From the NCBI GenBank assembly GCA_963598415.1, contig CAVBUH010000043.1, forward strand, positions 1 through 64,000: 64,000 nt of DNA, read 5' to 3'. Below are positions 26,897-36,405 of this stretch, one piece after another. The translations under genes were made by a program, and so were the position numbers. Numbering within the stretch: the stretch's first letter is position 1; every line of letters begins with the position of its first letter. The notes under the pieces were generated by a model. The model did not search any database. It saw only the letters and a program-made list of their open reading frames with translations, and had not been told where the DNA came from. Source of the DNA: Colimorpha_A sp900556615. Lineage in GTDB: Bacteria > Bacillota > Clostridia > Oscillospirales > CAG-272.

Positions 26897-27685
26897 ATGA
26901 GAAGGAGTCTGCTTCCGATTGTACTGATGATTTTTATGCTTTTTTCTCTCGGATCGTGTTCGGACAAATTTTCTAACAAAAATCGAATTTCGTCTTTGCG
27001 GCTGTTCTCGGAGGATGGAAAGGAATCGGGAATTTCGGATATCGAAGGAGAGAAAAAGCTTTTGATGTTTTTTCCCGATGACAGCGGATACAAGAGCGAG
27101 GCTGCTTATAAGCTTACAGAAATTTTCGGAGATACGGTTCATGTGATCGCGGTATTTAAAGAGCAGATTCCCGACGAGATGAAAGAAGTCTTTGCCGATG
27201 ACAAAACAGATTGGTATTACTGCAATTCAAAAAGCATTTTTAAAGAAGAAGTTCAGATTTTCCTTACCGATAAAGACGGGAAAATTCTCGGAACCTTCGG
27301 ATCATCATTTGCAGGTGCAGCTGCCGAGATGGCGTCTGATTGCGATAAGGAAGAGCTTCGCAGAAAGATTACCGGATTTTTGATATCCGAAAATGAGGAA
27401 TCTTTTTCCGGCGATACTTTGCTTATCGCATATAAGCCGTCCTGTGGAAAATGTGCAGAAATGCTTCAGCGTGTGTATAGCCGAAAAGATAGGCTTAAGG
27501 AAAAATATAATCTTGTCACTCTTGTTTCGGGCGCAGATGAGCTTCATCCGGAATTTGGCGATTTCACAGTCATCGATGTTTCAGAAATATACCTAAAGGC
27601 ATTAAGATTGGAGAACAATATGGGCTTTTTTCTGATACAAAACGGGGAATATATTGGCAGCGTTGAGGAGAATCAGCTATATTAA
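26897..27685 (+). CDS. Lipoprotein with a CxxC thioredoxin-like motif
   Basis: 262 residues with lipoprotein signal peptide LFSLGSC (C21). Two alpha/beta regions are visible. The first (about 55-170, KLLMFFPDDSGYKSEAA) looks like a degenerate peroxiredoxin/AhpC-TSA fold. The second has AYKPSCGKCAEML, a CxxC placed as in thioredoxins, and ends FFLIQNGEYIGSVEE. It might handle disulfides outside the membrane. Its link to the GH27 genes is only operon position. The stop codon TAA (27683-27685) is the first part of an R1 repeat (ttaaggc), so the present end of the protein may have been set by the repeat. Confidence 0.6.
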   Translation: MRRSLLPIVLMIFMLFSLGSCSDKFSNKNRISSLRLFSEDGKESGISDIEGEKKLLMFFPDDSGYKSEAAYKLTEIFGDTVHVIAVFKEQIPDEMKEVFADDKTDWYYCNSKSIFKEEVQIFLTDKDGKILGTFGSSFAGAAAEMASDCDKEELRRKITGFLISENEESFSGDTLLIAYKPSCGKCAEMLQRVYSRKDRLKEKYNLVTLVSGADELHPEFGDFTVIDVSEIYLKALRLENNMGFFLIQNGEYIGSVEENQLY

Positions 27686-27860
27686 GGCGATACTCACAAT
27701 GCACGGTTAACGCCTTTGTTGCGATATGCTTGCATCTTTCCGTCATACTTCACCAATTTCGTCGGCAGAGGAGTCCACTCCTGTTTCCTCAATTTGTATC
27801 GTCTGACGAAAAAAATCTGGCGGCGCAACTGCTCAACAATCATTGTGCGGTATTTCCTTA
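27683..27860. repeat. R1 repeat, copy A (MITE-like)
   Basis: 178 bp running from ttaaggcgatac to tgtgcggtatttcctta, an inverted-repeat pair. It is very similar over its whole length to 47188-47368, and similar to 51447-51624 and to 29734-29914 (the last in opposite orientation). It is non-coding. Confidence 0.85.
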
Positions 27861-28048
27861 ATAAAGATGTCTCCGATACTTTGTACGCGTTAAAACGTCT
27901 TTTTGTTATAAAAGATATTTTCCGAAACGGGGGCTGCCGTATGTGAGTAAGTTCACGGACGGCAGCCCTGAATATTTTTCAGATGTTGGGAATGGATAAT
28001 TTTTTTATTTTTTTCAGCGGGACGCGATAGCTTTCGTAGAATAAAAAT

Positions 28049-28246
28049 TTAAGGAATCGCTGAATCAATCGACTATGCAGATTTCTGAGATGATTTATTG
28101 AACGGCAAGGCAAAAAAGTGCAGATATGGTTAAGGCAACACCGTCAGAACTCGGCGGTATTGCCTTCTTATTTCAAGGTTTTTTAACGATGCTGGGCAAT
28201 CAATCTGTCCGAAAGATCTGTTGGCGATTGATTCAGTGATTCCTTA
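28049..28246. repeat. R2 repeat, copy a (MITE-like) with nested R1-like piece
   Basis: 198 bp with matching ends: ttaaggaatcgctgaatcaatcg on the left and its near-exact reverse complement at the right (the two ends differ by 2-3 bases). The centre holds a 40-bp inverted piece with R1-type ends (about 28128-28166). The sister copy at 49943-50104, aligned in opposite orientation, lacks that piece. Confidence 0.82.
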
Positions 28247-28287
28247 ATGGCGAATTTTACAAAATAAGCTCCCCAAAGATAAAATCA

Positions 28288-28322
28288 GCTCGTCTGATAA
28301 GGTTTTCCTGCCTCAGACGAGC
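28288..28322. terminator. Bidirectional hairpin terminator at the end of the glycan locus
   Basis: A perfect 10-bp stem gctcgtctga / tcagacgagc, with T-rich tails on both strands (cggttttg on plus, gattttat on minus). It lies 65 bp beyond the stop of the minus-strand 28387 gene. Confidence 0.8.
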
Positions 28323-28386
28323 CGGTTTTGTATATTATTTTTAAAGAGGACTGTTTTGCGGCAGTTTCTTGTCTTTGACCAGAATA

Positions 28387-29691
28387 TTACTTATTGTTTA
28401 TATTTGTCGGATAAACGCTATTGTTTCCTATATATTTATCAAGTGAAGAGAGGTTTCCTCCATAGGTTTTGCATACAGCTTTTGCCTTTTCTTTTGCTCC
28501 GAAGGATTCCTGATCAAATACCCGAAACATTCCGTAATATACTTCTATATCGTCAATTCCAAGTTTGGTATTGTCCTCTACGAGACGGAAAGGGTATATC
28601 GAATCTACGTAGAGCATACGGTTGTAGACGGCATCATATATCTGTTCGAGATATTCAGCCTGTTTTGTATCGGTTTTCTCATCTCCGTCGTCGGAAAATC
28701 CGTATTCAGTGAGAAACACCTTTTTATCGGCGTCGCCGTATATCTCCATAATTTCATAGACCGAATTGTTATAGTCTACCCAGTTGTCTATATTGAATCT
28801 TTCATTCAGGACATAGCAGTGCCAGGCAACTGCACCGAAATAATCGTCGGGATCGGTGCTTCCGTTTCCGAATTCTCCGCTTGCAATGTTTTCGTACACA
28901 CGTCTTAAGAATTTTCTCATGATGGTAAATCCGCCTTCAGGAGCCATTCCGGGGAATATTACAATTGCTTCGGGATTGGCTCTGTGAATACCCGATGAGG
29001 CGGCAAAACACATTTCTGTAACAAGCTCTGCCTTTTCGTCAAGAGTAAATTTGATTCCGGTACTGTAATAATCTTCCGGATGCAGAAAAATATCCATATT
29101 GAACTCGTTGCCGATTTCCCAATAGCCAATCTCCGGAAAGATGCTTGCAAGCGTATACCAGGTTTCTTCATAGAGAGTAATCCATTCGTTAAATTTCGAT
29201 CCTTCACTTTTATCTCTATAAGGGGCGGCAGATTTATCGGTAACGTTATATTTTTCCGGCCAGAACCAGTAGTGACTCATGCCGATGATTTTGGTTACGC
29301 CGTGGTCATTGAGCTTTTTTATCCATTCTTTCTGGCGGTTTACCGCTGTTTCCTTTATTGTCATATCTTTTGACAGTATGGTGGTTGCATGCATCCAATT
29401 GCGCATACTGTGTACGTTCATGATTTCTATAAGATCCATAAGCTTATCCATGTTGAGCTTTCGGGAATAGGCGCCGGTCATGGCAAAGCATATTCCGTTA
29501 AAGGTGGGATCTTCTGTTCTGACGGGGAAAGAAGGTTCTTCGGTGGTTGTTTTGCCCGAGGCAGATTCAGTGGCTGAAGTAGTATTTGCGGTTGCTGTTT
29601 CGGTGTCGCTTGATGAACAGGCGACAAATCCGAGTAAGGCAGTAACGAAGAGAAGCGTGAGAAGGCTGCTTTTAAAAAACTTTTTTACCAT
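28387..29691 (-). CDS. Lipoprotein with a clan GH-A-like (TIM-barrel) glycosidase domain, paralogue 1
   Basis: 434 residues. Lipobox GFVAC (C25) and a Thr/Ser-rich linker are followed by a barrel starting NGICFAMTGA. The candidate acid/base is E196 in YWEIGNEFN and the candidate nucleophile is E329 in VFLTEYGFSD, the usual Asn-Glu and Glu placement of clan GH-A. I cannot place it in a numbered GH family with confidence. It closely resembles the 39192 protein and the N-terminal half of the 30133 protein. It is last in the minus-strand glycan locus and separated from the previous gene by an R1 repeat. Confidence 0.75.
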   Translation of the reverse strand: MVKKFFKSSLLTLLFVTALLGFVACSSSDTETATANTTSATESASGKTTTEEPSFPVRTEDPTFNGICFAMTGAYSRKLNMDKLMDLIEIMNVHSMRNWMHATTILSKDMTIKETAVNRQKEWIKKLNDHGVTKIIGMSHYWFWPEKYNVTDKSAAPYRDKSEGSKFNEWITLYEETWYTLASIFPEIGYWEIGNEFNMDIFLHPEDYYSTGIKFTLDEKAELVTEMCFAASSGIHRANPEAIVIFPGMAPEGGFTIMRKFLRRVYENIASGEFGNGSTDPDDYFGAVAWHCYVLNERFNIDNWVDYNNSVYEIMEIYGDADKKVFLTEYGFSDDGDEKTDTKQAEYLEQIYDAVYNRMLYVDSIYPFRLVEDNTKLGIDDIEVYYGMFRVFDQESFGAKEKAKAVCKTYGGNLSSLDKYIGNNSVYPTNINNK

Positions 29692-29733
29692 ATTTTTTGT
29701 TTTTCTCCTTTTAAAAACACAATTTTGCCAATT

Positions 29734-29914
29734 TTAAGGCAATACCGCACAATGATTATTGTGCAGTTGCGCCGCCAGATTTTTTGTCAGACAAAACAAA
29801 TTGAGGAGGCAAGAGCGACTCCTCTGCCGATGAATTTTGTGAAGTATAACGGAAACGCTGCAAACAAATGCGCAATAAAGGCGTTAGCTGTGTACTCGGC
29901 GGTATTGCCGTAAA
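29734..29914. repeat. R1 repeat, copy B (inverted relative to copy A)
   Basis: About 181 bp from ttaaggcaataccgcacaatg to ggtattgccgtaa, matching the reverse complement of copies A, D and E. It lies directly upstream of the 28387 gene. The rest of the 440-bp gap contains only a small 7-bp stem (29974-29990). Confidence 0.82.
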
Positions 29915-30132
29915 ACTGTGTTTTACAATTGATAAGCGCATGGCATGGGAGATGCGCGCTTATCGTCGCCGGCAAAAATCGAGGATTTTTGCTGATCCCC
30001 TCGGTGCGCAGACCCGCTTTGCTCGTCTTAAAGGCGTCTTTTCGTCAGCATAGTCGTCGAAAAAAGGAATTTTATTATAAATCGTTGATTTTTACAATCG
30101 GCTAAAAACACAATTTGAAATAAAAATCAGAG

Positions 30133-32844
30133 TTACTCAGCAGGCTTTAAAACAATCATCATTGCCGGCAGGGAAGAGTCGTTGGTTTTACGTGCCTCTT
30201 TTCCGACGGTTCTGATTACCGTTCCGTCAATGGTGAGTGTATTGGAACTGATCGAGACTAATCCTGTTATATCGCGCAGTTCGTCGGAGAGAATGTCTTT
30301 TCCGTATACGGAATAACCGGAGATATCTTCGTCAAAGGTCAGGGTAAGTTTTCCGAATACGCCGAATATTCCGATCTTCGTATCTGAAGCTCCGACCTCT
30401 GCACTGACGTTTGCATTCCCGTTGATGCCTGTGTTAGGATCTATTGTTCTTGAAAAGGCACCGATTGAAAAAGTACCTGTAACGGGATTTTTTGAAGCGG
30501 CGATAAACGGAATTATCCCATTACTGCCTGTGTTTACCTGGGGAAGACTGCATCCGCGGGACATGACGGCGGGCGCTGTTTCGCTAAGGAGTTTATTTGC
30601 GCACTCAAACCAGCCCGGAAACAGTTCTTTTTCAAAATAATAGGTGTCGATCAGCATATCTTCCGAACAATCGTATTCTGCCTGTTCTGTACCGAATACG
30701 GGAGCTTCCTGCTGCCATCTTAGGTATACCTGCATTTCGGTGTCATAAGACATGATTCCGACAGGCAGACCGAGTACCGCACCGATATATCCTTCCGATT
30801 CAACATTTATATAACTGTTTACCCCCGATTTCCGGGCAGCTTTTAAAGCCTGATCGGTTCTTCCAAGGGCGCAAACGGTTTCAAAAGGAGCGCTGAGATC
30901 ATATATTCTGAACACTCCGCCGAGAGAGGCGAGGGCGGAAACCGCCTTTTCACGTTCTGCGTTGAAATTTTTATCAGGGTTAGATTCCGTAAAAGGAACC
31001 TGTGTGTAGGCGTGTTCTACCGTTAGGTCGGGTGCATATTTCGCGCAAACTTCCGTAATCATTTTACGGTATTCGATATCCGTCTGATGTTTTCCCCAAT
31101 CGACCTTCCAATACAGAATACCCGCTTCCGCACTCATACGGGCTCGCTGTTCCCAATAGCTTCTTGCCTCTTCCGCGTTTGTCCATCCTTCTCCGGGAAT
31201 TTGGGGAGATACCCAAAGTCCAAGACCGGCATAACCGAGCTCCTTTGTTTTTTTGCTCATTTCATTGAGCCTTTCCTGAGCAGTGTCTCCGAGTGAAGCG
31301 AATTTTATCGGATCAGGCTCCAAGGAGCCGAATTCAGAACGTGAACCGTCGCCGGAGGTTCCTAACGGAACATCCCATCCGTCGTCAACCAGAAAGATAA
31401 GATTTGACCGGTATTCTTTGGGAATAATGTGGTAATAGTTTACCGTGCCAAACAGACTTTCTGCCGTTAATGCGTCGCGCATTTCAGAATTTCCGGAGCC
31501 GGAAATTCCCATTTTAGAAGCGGCGTAGGATTGCCTGCCCCATGTGCAAAGATAGCTGAGTGTTTTTGACTCGATATTCACGTTTGATTCCTCGCTTTCA
31601 ATCGGTTTCTCATATTTATTTAACAGATCGGTTTTTCCTCCGAAAAAGGAACAAACTGCATTAGCTTTTTCCTTCGGAATAAAACCGGATTTGCCGCTCA
31701 CGGAGAAAAGTCCGTAGCATCTTTCAGTACCGGAAACATCAGAGCTTCCCTCAATCATTTTGTATACATATACCGAATCAATATAATCGCAGCCTTTCAT
31801 CGCTTCAAGCGCCTGTTCCAGCAGCTGCCCCTGCTTCCTGTCGGAATCCTGACTGCCGGAATCGCTGAATCCGAATTCAGTAATGAACAGCTTTTTACCG
31901 TCATCACCGTATTCCGTTATCAGATCGGAAAAACTTTTACAGGCGCTTTTCCATTTATCGATGTCAAAATCGGTTTCCGGAGAATGATACTGCAAGGCAA
32001 TTGCTCCGAAATAATCATCGGAATCGGTGCTTCCGCAGCCGTATTGACCGCTTCTGATATTTCTGTATATTTTTTTTATTATTTTTCCCGCGTCATCAAA
32101 ATCATTGTCAACCAATATTCCGGGAAATAAAACGATTGCTTCGGGATTGGAACTGTGAATTCCTCTTGACGCGGCAAAACACATTTCGGTTATAATTTCA
32201 AGCTTTTCATCCAGATTGAATACGTTTCCGGAAGTCAGGTAATCGACGGGATGCAGATATGCGTCGGTATTGAGAGCGCTTCCGATTTCCCAAAAATGTA
32301 TTTCGGGGAACATACTTGCCATAGTTTTCCATGATTCCTCATATAAAGTCAGCCATTCTCTGAATTCGGAATCTTCGGAATTGCTCCAAGCAGGAACGGC
32401 ATACCTGTCGTTTATTCCGCTCTTTTCCGTGTGGAGCCAACCGTTGCTGACGGCGATTATCTTGGTTATCCCATGATCATAGAGTTTATTTATCCATTCT
32501 TTTTGCAGTTCAATCTGTTTTTCGTTTGCCGTAGTCGAATCGGACAGAACAGTTGTCATATTGATTCCGTTTCGAATCGCGCCGGTGTTCATGATCTGCA
32601 AAAGCTCCGTTAAGCGGTCGATATCCAGTTTTCTTCCGTAAGCGGAAGAAATTCCGAAATCGATTCCGCAGAAACCGTTCTCCGGTTCACTGTATTCGAT
32701 TTGGTTTTCTGTGTCCGGTATCTTTCCCGAGCTTTCGGTTTCAGTTAAATTATTTTTATTTTCTCCGCATGATGACAGAACTGAAAAGAAAACGGCAAGC
32801 ATGATAAAAAAGATAAAGGACGATTTTACTCTATTTGGTTTCAT
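30133..32844 (-). CDS. Two-domain lipoprotein: GH-A-like domain without acid/base Glu, fused to a clan GH-D-like domain
   Basis: 903 residues, lipobox VLSSC (C26). Residues about 55-410 are paralogous to the 28387 and 39192 barrels, but WEIGNEFN has become WEIGSALN: S189 and A190 replace Asn and the acid/base Glu. The second glutamate E323 (FITEFGFSD) remains. Residues about 425-900 form a GH27/GH36-like barrel with LVDDGWDVP, a GLGLWVSPQ strand and LYWKVDWGKH, where D582 fits the clan GH-D nucleophile (K-x-D), plus a C-terminal beta domain. The first domain may now bind rather than cut sugar while the second cleaves; that is inference. AGGAGA precedes the ATG. Confidence 0.75.
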   Translation of the reverse strand: MKPNRVKSSFIFFIMLAVFFSVLSSCGENKNNLTETESSGKIPDTENQIEYSEPENGFCGIDFGISSAYGRKLDIDRLTELLQIMNTGAIRNGINMTTVLSDSTTANEKQIELQKEWINKLYDHGITKIIAVSNGWLHTEKSGINDRYAVPAWSNSEDSEFREWLTLYEESWKTMASMFPEIHFWEIGSALNTDAYLHPVDYLTSGNVFNLDEKLEIITEMCFAASRGIHSSNPEAIVLFPGILVDNDFDDAGKIIKKIYRNIRSGQYGCGSTDSDDYFGAIALQYHSPETDFDIDKWKSACKSFSDLITEYGDDGKKLFITEFGFSDSGSQDSDRKQGQLLEQALEAMKGCDYIDSVYVYKMIEGSSDVSGTERCYGLFSVSGKSGFIPKEKANAVCSFFGGKTDLLNKYEKPIESEESNVNIESKTLSYLCTWGRQSYAASKMGISGSGNSEMRDALTAESLFGTVNYYHIIPKEYRSNLIFLVDDGWDVPLGTSGDGSRSEFGSLEPDPIKFASLGDTAQERLNEMSKKTKELGYAGLGLWVSPQIPGEGWTNAEEARSYWEQRARMSAEAGILYWKVDWGKHQTDIEYRKMITEVCAKYAPDLTVEHAYTQVPFTESNPDKNFNAEREKAVSALASLGGVFRIYDLSAPFETVCALGRTDQALKAARKSGVNSYINVESEGYIGAVLGLPVGIMSYDTEMQVYLRWQQEAPVFGTEQAEYDCSEDMLIDTYYFEKELFPGWFECANKLLSETAPAVMSRGCSLPQVNTGSNGIIPFIAASKNPVTGTFSIGAFSRTIDPNTGINGNANVSAEVGASDTKIGIFGVFGKLTLTFDEDISGYSVYGKDILSDELRDITGLVSISSNTLTIDGTVIRTVGKEARKTNDSSLPAMMIVLKPAE

Positions 32845-32878
32845 AGTTTCTCCTGTGTTTTCTCAAATATTATTTTTT

Positions 32879-33085
32879 TGGAAATACCGCGTCATCTGAC
32901 GGTGCAGGTACGCAGTTTTGCAAAGTGCGGCCAACGCTTGGCAAAAGTCGGATTTTTTATTAAACAATACAAAGCAGAGACGGAAATACCAGTCGTATTG
33001 ACTAATGGATTTGTGCAATATAACGGAATGGATATAACAGATGCTCCATCAACGTATTAGCGTGAATTGTGCGGTGCTGTCATAA
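32879..33085. repeat. R1 repeat, copy C (degenerate)
   Basis: About 207 bp with recognisable R1 ends (ggaaataccgcgtcat at the left, tgtgcggtgctgtcataa at the right) and a diverged interior. Its right end overlaps the stop codon of the ROK gene. Confidence 0.6.
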
Positions 33086-34018
33086 CTGCATCGCGGCAAC
33101 GGCAAGCGCGCCTTTATCTCCTATTTGTTCCCCGTGCTTTGCCGGGAGTATTCTGCATATCTTTCGTGATTCAGCAATCGATTCTTTCTCAAGCCATTTC
33201 ATAAGCTCCGGCTCAAGAAGCTCTTTGGCTCTCGGATATATTCCACCGATAACGATCGCCTCGGGATTGAGCATATCAATTATAATAGCAATTCCTTTGC
33301 CAAGATATTTCCCGCATTTTTTATAAATCCCGATAGCTGTCTTGTCACCTTGGTAAGCCGCTTCGGCAATTGTTTTGGCACTTATGCCGCCAAGCATATC
33401 AGGGGTAGCGCAGTATGTGGGACCGTTTCCGTTTTTCAAAAGCTTTTCCGCTTCTGCAATGCCGAGCCGGCGTATTCCTCCGCCGCTGCAAAATCCTTCA
33501 AAAGAACCTGCCTTGTGATATCCGATGGGACCGGCGGCGGCAAGACGTATATGACCGACCTCTCCCGCATTTCCGCAGGTTCCGGAATAGGGTTTTCCGT
33601 TCAGGATCAACCCTGCCCCGAGACCGGTTCCGAAGGTCAGAAAAACCATGTTTTCGGTTCCGGCACCTGCACCGGTACGCCATTCGGCAAGGGCGCAGGC
33701 GTCGGCATCGTTCATGATACCGCAGGGGAGATGAAATTTTTCGGACAGCATATCGCATATGGGAACTTCGTCCCAGCCCGGAAGATTCGGGGGAGACAAA
33801 ATGATTCCTTTTTTATTGTCAAGAGGACCGCCGCAGCTTATTCCGATTGCGTCAGAACGGTATTCTGCTTCAAGCTTTTCAACTTCGGAGAGGATTTTGT
33901 TTACGGAGATGTTTTTATTTTCGGTGGGAAAGCTTACGCGTTTTACAATATTACCGTTTTCATCCCCCGATATTACAGCGCATTTTGTTCCGCCGATATC
34001 AATTCCAATAAGTTTCAT
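33080..34018 (-). CDS. ROK family sugar kinase
   Basis: 312 residues. The N-terminal phosphate-binding motif is LIGIDIGGTKCAV and the catalytic region contains GIMNDADACALAEW. The usual ROK zinc motif CxCGxxGCxE is replaced by GSFEGFCSGGGI, as in a subgroup of ROK proteins. It probably phosphorylates a monosaccharide released by the neighbouring glycosidases; glucose, mannose, N-acetyl sugars or fructose are all possible. It overlaps the GH2 gene by 4 bp, so the two are translationally coupled. Confidence 0.88.
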   Translation of the reverse strand: MKLIGIDIGGTKCAVISGDENGNIVKRVSFPTENKNISVNKILSEVEKLEAEYRSDAIGISCGGPLDNKKGIILSPPNLPGWDEVPICDMLSEKFHLPCGIMNDADACALAEWRTGAGAGTENMVFLTFGTGLGAGLILNGKPYSGTCGNAGEVGHIRLAAAGPIGYHKAGSFEGFCSGGGIRRLGIAEAEKLLKNGNGPTYCATPDMLGGISAKTIAEAAYQGDKTAIGIYKKCGKYLGKGIAIIIDMLNPEAIVIGGIYPRAKELLEPELMKWLEKESIAESRKICRILPAKHGEQIGDKGALAVAAMQL

Positions 34019-36384
34019 GCTTTGTTTATCGGGATAATTCCCGCCCTTTCAAGAATTTTTTTGAATTGCTTCAGATCACTTCCCCGGGCATCGCTGATAA
34101 AATGATTTTTTCCGTGCAGGATATTCCTTTCGGATCCGTACTTCCATTCCGCCAGCAAAAAGGATTTTTCTCTGCCGGAGATATTTCCTGCCGGGACTGC
34201 GGAGTGAGCGGGGACTGTTACCGTATCGGACAGAATCCGGCATCCGGTACTTAGATCGGAAATTGTATATGATATAGTAACCTCATCAGGAGATTCATTG
34301 TCTGCAACAATCTTAATAATGCCGTTATTGTCCGGTTCATCAAATAATAAGACTACAGGTTTCTGAACATTTTTTATGTATTCGTAAGCAAGCTTCTTAG
34401 TGCCGTAGTAATCGACCACAGCGTCGGATATTTGAGGCCAGCAGTCAATTAGATTCCACCAGATGATTCCTCCGTGAGAGTTTTTTTTCAATCTGAAGCG
34501 TTCGATAAAATATTTGTAAGCTTCTCCCTGCGATATTTGACTTGAGAGAGAAAAGTCATCTATATTTTCAGGAATATTTCCGAAAAGTGTTTTAATCTGT
34601 GATACCATCAGAGGAATACGATATGCAAAAGGTGCATTTTTATCGAGTTCCGGTGAAGAGGAATGTACAAGCCATTCGTCATTGACGGTATTACAGTCGT
34701 CGGTGTGCCAGGAGGAAGCGGCTTCGGGGGAGAGAAATTTTCTCAGCGATTCAGGAGAGGGACAGCCGTGATATCCTGTTTCACTTGCAAATTTTGCTTT
34801 TGCGTCCCGATAGAAGGTACCCTTGAAATAATCCCGGGGTCCCCAGAGATGATCCTCGGCTAAAAGCTCTCCGTTCTTGAACGCTATGTCGTCTACGTAA
34901 GGGGAGGAAGGCAGAAAGGGGCGGGAGGGATCGTATTCTCTCAGAATTTCGGGAAGCAGTTTCCTTGTAATGCAGTTGTCATTAGGGTTGTCCAAACGTC
35001 CGGACCATGAAAGCGCCAGATCGCATTCATTATCTCCGTTCCAGACGACAAGCGAAGGATGGTTCCTGTATTTTTTTATTACGGCAACGGTTTCCTCGGA
35101 AAAACGTTTGAGAAAGCTGGCGTCCCTGGGATATACCCCACATGCCATTCCAAAATCCTGCCATATCATGATGCCGTGAGAGTCACAATAGTCAAAAAGC
35201 TCCTCACATTCATATACATTTCCTCCCCAGCAGCGTACCATATTACAGCCGAGATCGTGAAGGAGGGGAAGAATTTTTTTTATTCTGGTTTTATCCTGTG
35301 AGTGCATGGCGTCAACAGGAACCCAGTTGGTTCCCATGATAAACACTTTGTTCCCGTTCAGACAGAAATCAAATTTTCCTCCGTGTTCTTCTGTTCTGTC
35401 GAGAATAACCGTTCTGATACCGAAATGGAAGCTTTTGCTGTCAACCGGCTTTTCTTCGCATATAAGCTCAGCATGAATTTCATACAAATTGGGCTCTCCG
35501 TAATTGACCGGATTCCATAAAAGACAGTCGCTTATGCTGAATTCAAAACTGTCTTTGAGAGAGTGAATCTGCCGTGTTATTTTGAACTCGGAACTCTTGC
35601 ATTTACCTTTCAGGCAGAGTCGGCAGTTGGTAAAATCGGCATTTCCCATGATTTCTGCCACGACTGAAATTTTGGCGGTTCCGTTTTTCGGATCGGCGCT
35701 CGACGTGAACAGAAAAACATCGGAGAGTGCGATTTTTTTTCGATTCTCTATGTATATATCCCGCCAGATTCCGCCCGATATCATTCTTGGAGCAATATCC
35801 CAGCCGAACATGCTTGCCGGTTTTCTAAGCTGCAGAGCATCATAAGAATATTTTAATGAAAACATACCTTCGTATTTGGGATATTTTTTTGCGTAAAGTA
35901 TGGCGGGTTTTATATGTATAACAATTTCGTTGAAACCTTTTGTAAGGTATTCGGAGAGCGGGGCGTTGTATTCAATGAACATATTGTCGGTGCAAAGAAG
36001 CAATTTGCCGTTTATATAGATTTCCGAGGCGGTATCAATGCCCTCAAGTATGAGGAAAGGATTGTCAAAGCTGTTTTCGTAAAAAAAATGACGGTAGTAA
36101 AACATATGATACGATTCGTATTTTTGCAAAGCGATGGCATTTGTTCCGAAATACGGATCATCGCATAAGCCTGCGTGAAAAAAATCCAATTCGAAATTTC
36201 CGGGGACCGTGGCGGATATTTCGGGATAATCCGTTTTTTGAAGAGTGTTTATACAACAAAGAAGAGGTGCGCTCAGTTCTTTGTCATCGGGCTCGATCCA
36301 TTTCTCCGAAAGAAGAGAAGTATGATTTGCATATTTGAGGCTCCATGTTCCGTTTAATTTTAGCCGACAGCTTGTTGTTTTCAT
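34015..36384 (-). CDS. GH2 beta-mannosidase-like enzyme, cytoplasmic
   Basis: 789 residues in the GH2 order: sugar-binding jelly roll (PLSEYLTKGFNEIVIHIKP), immunoglobulin-like domain, TIM barrel. The acid/base is E453 in WNGDNECD and the nucleophile is E535 in FASETGYHG. The barrel phrase NMVRCWGGNVYECEEL and the absence of a signal peptide fit beta-mannosidases of the type that trims mannose from the non-reducing end. ATG 36384 has GGAG 9 bp upstream; an in-frame TTG at 36399 would add five residues. It lies between SIS and ROK genes in one operon. Confidence 0.88.
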   Translation of the reverse strand: MKTTSCRLKLNGTWSLKYANHTSLLSEKWIEPDDKELSAPLLCCINTLQKTDYPEISATVPGNFELDFFHAGLCDDPYFGTNAIALQKYESYHMFYYRHFFYENSFDNPFLILEGIDTASEIYINGKLLLCTDNMFIEYNAPLSEYLTKGFNEIVIHIKPAILYAKKYPKYEGMFSLKYSYDALQLRKPASMFGWDIAPRMISGGIWRDIYIENRKKIALSDVFLFTSSADPKNGTAKISVVAEIMGNADFTNCRLCLKGKCKSSEFKITRQIHSLKDSFEFSISDCLLWNPVNYGEPNLYEIHAELICEEKPVDSKSFHFGIRTVILDRTEEHGGKFDFCLNGNKVFIMGTNWVPVDAMHSQDKTRIKKILPLLHDLGCNMVRCWGGNVYECEELFDYCDSHGIMIWQDFGMACGVYPRDASFLKRFSEETVAVIKKYRNHPSLVVWNGDNECDLALSWSGRLDNPNDNCITRKLLPEILREYDPSRPFLPSSPYVDDIAFKNGELLAEDHLWGPRDYFKGTFYRDAKAKFASETGYHGCPSPESLRKFLSPEAASSWHTDDCNTVNDEWLVHSSSPELDKNAPFAYRIPLMVSQIKTLFGNIPENIDDFSLSSQISQGEAYKYFIERFRLKKNSHGGIIWWNLIDCWPQISDAVVDYYGTKKLAYEYIKNVQKPVVLLFDEPDNNGIIKIVADNESPDEVTISYTISDLSTGCRILSDTVTVPAHSAVPAGNISGREKSFLLAEWKYGSERNILHGKNHFISDARGSDLKQFKKILERAGIIPINKA

Positions 36385-36405
36385 AATCAATCTCCGCAAT
36401 GCTTC

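Noticed and set aside
27716..27946. 76-codon plus-strand frame
   Set aside because: It is mostly R1 copy A and lacks a ribosome binding site.
29725..29913. 62-codon plus-strand frame
   Set aside because: It is contained in R1 copy B.
33350..34105. 251-codon plus-strand frame opposite the ROK gene
   Set aside because: It is antisense to a clear ROK kinase with full motifs. It has no family features of its own.
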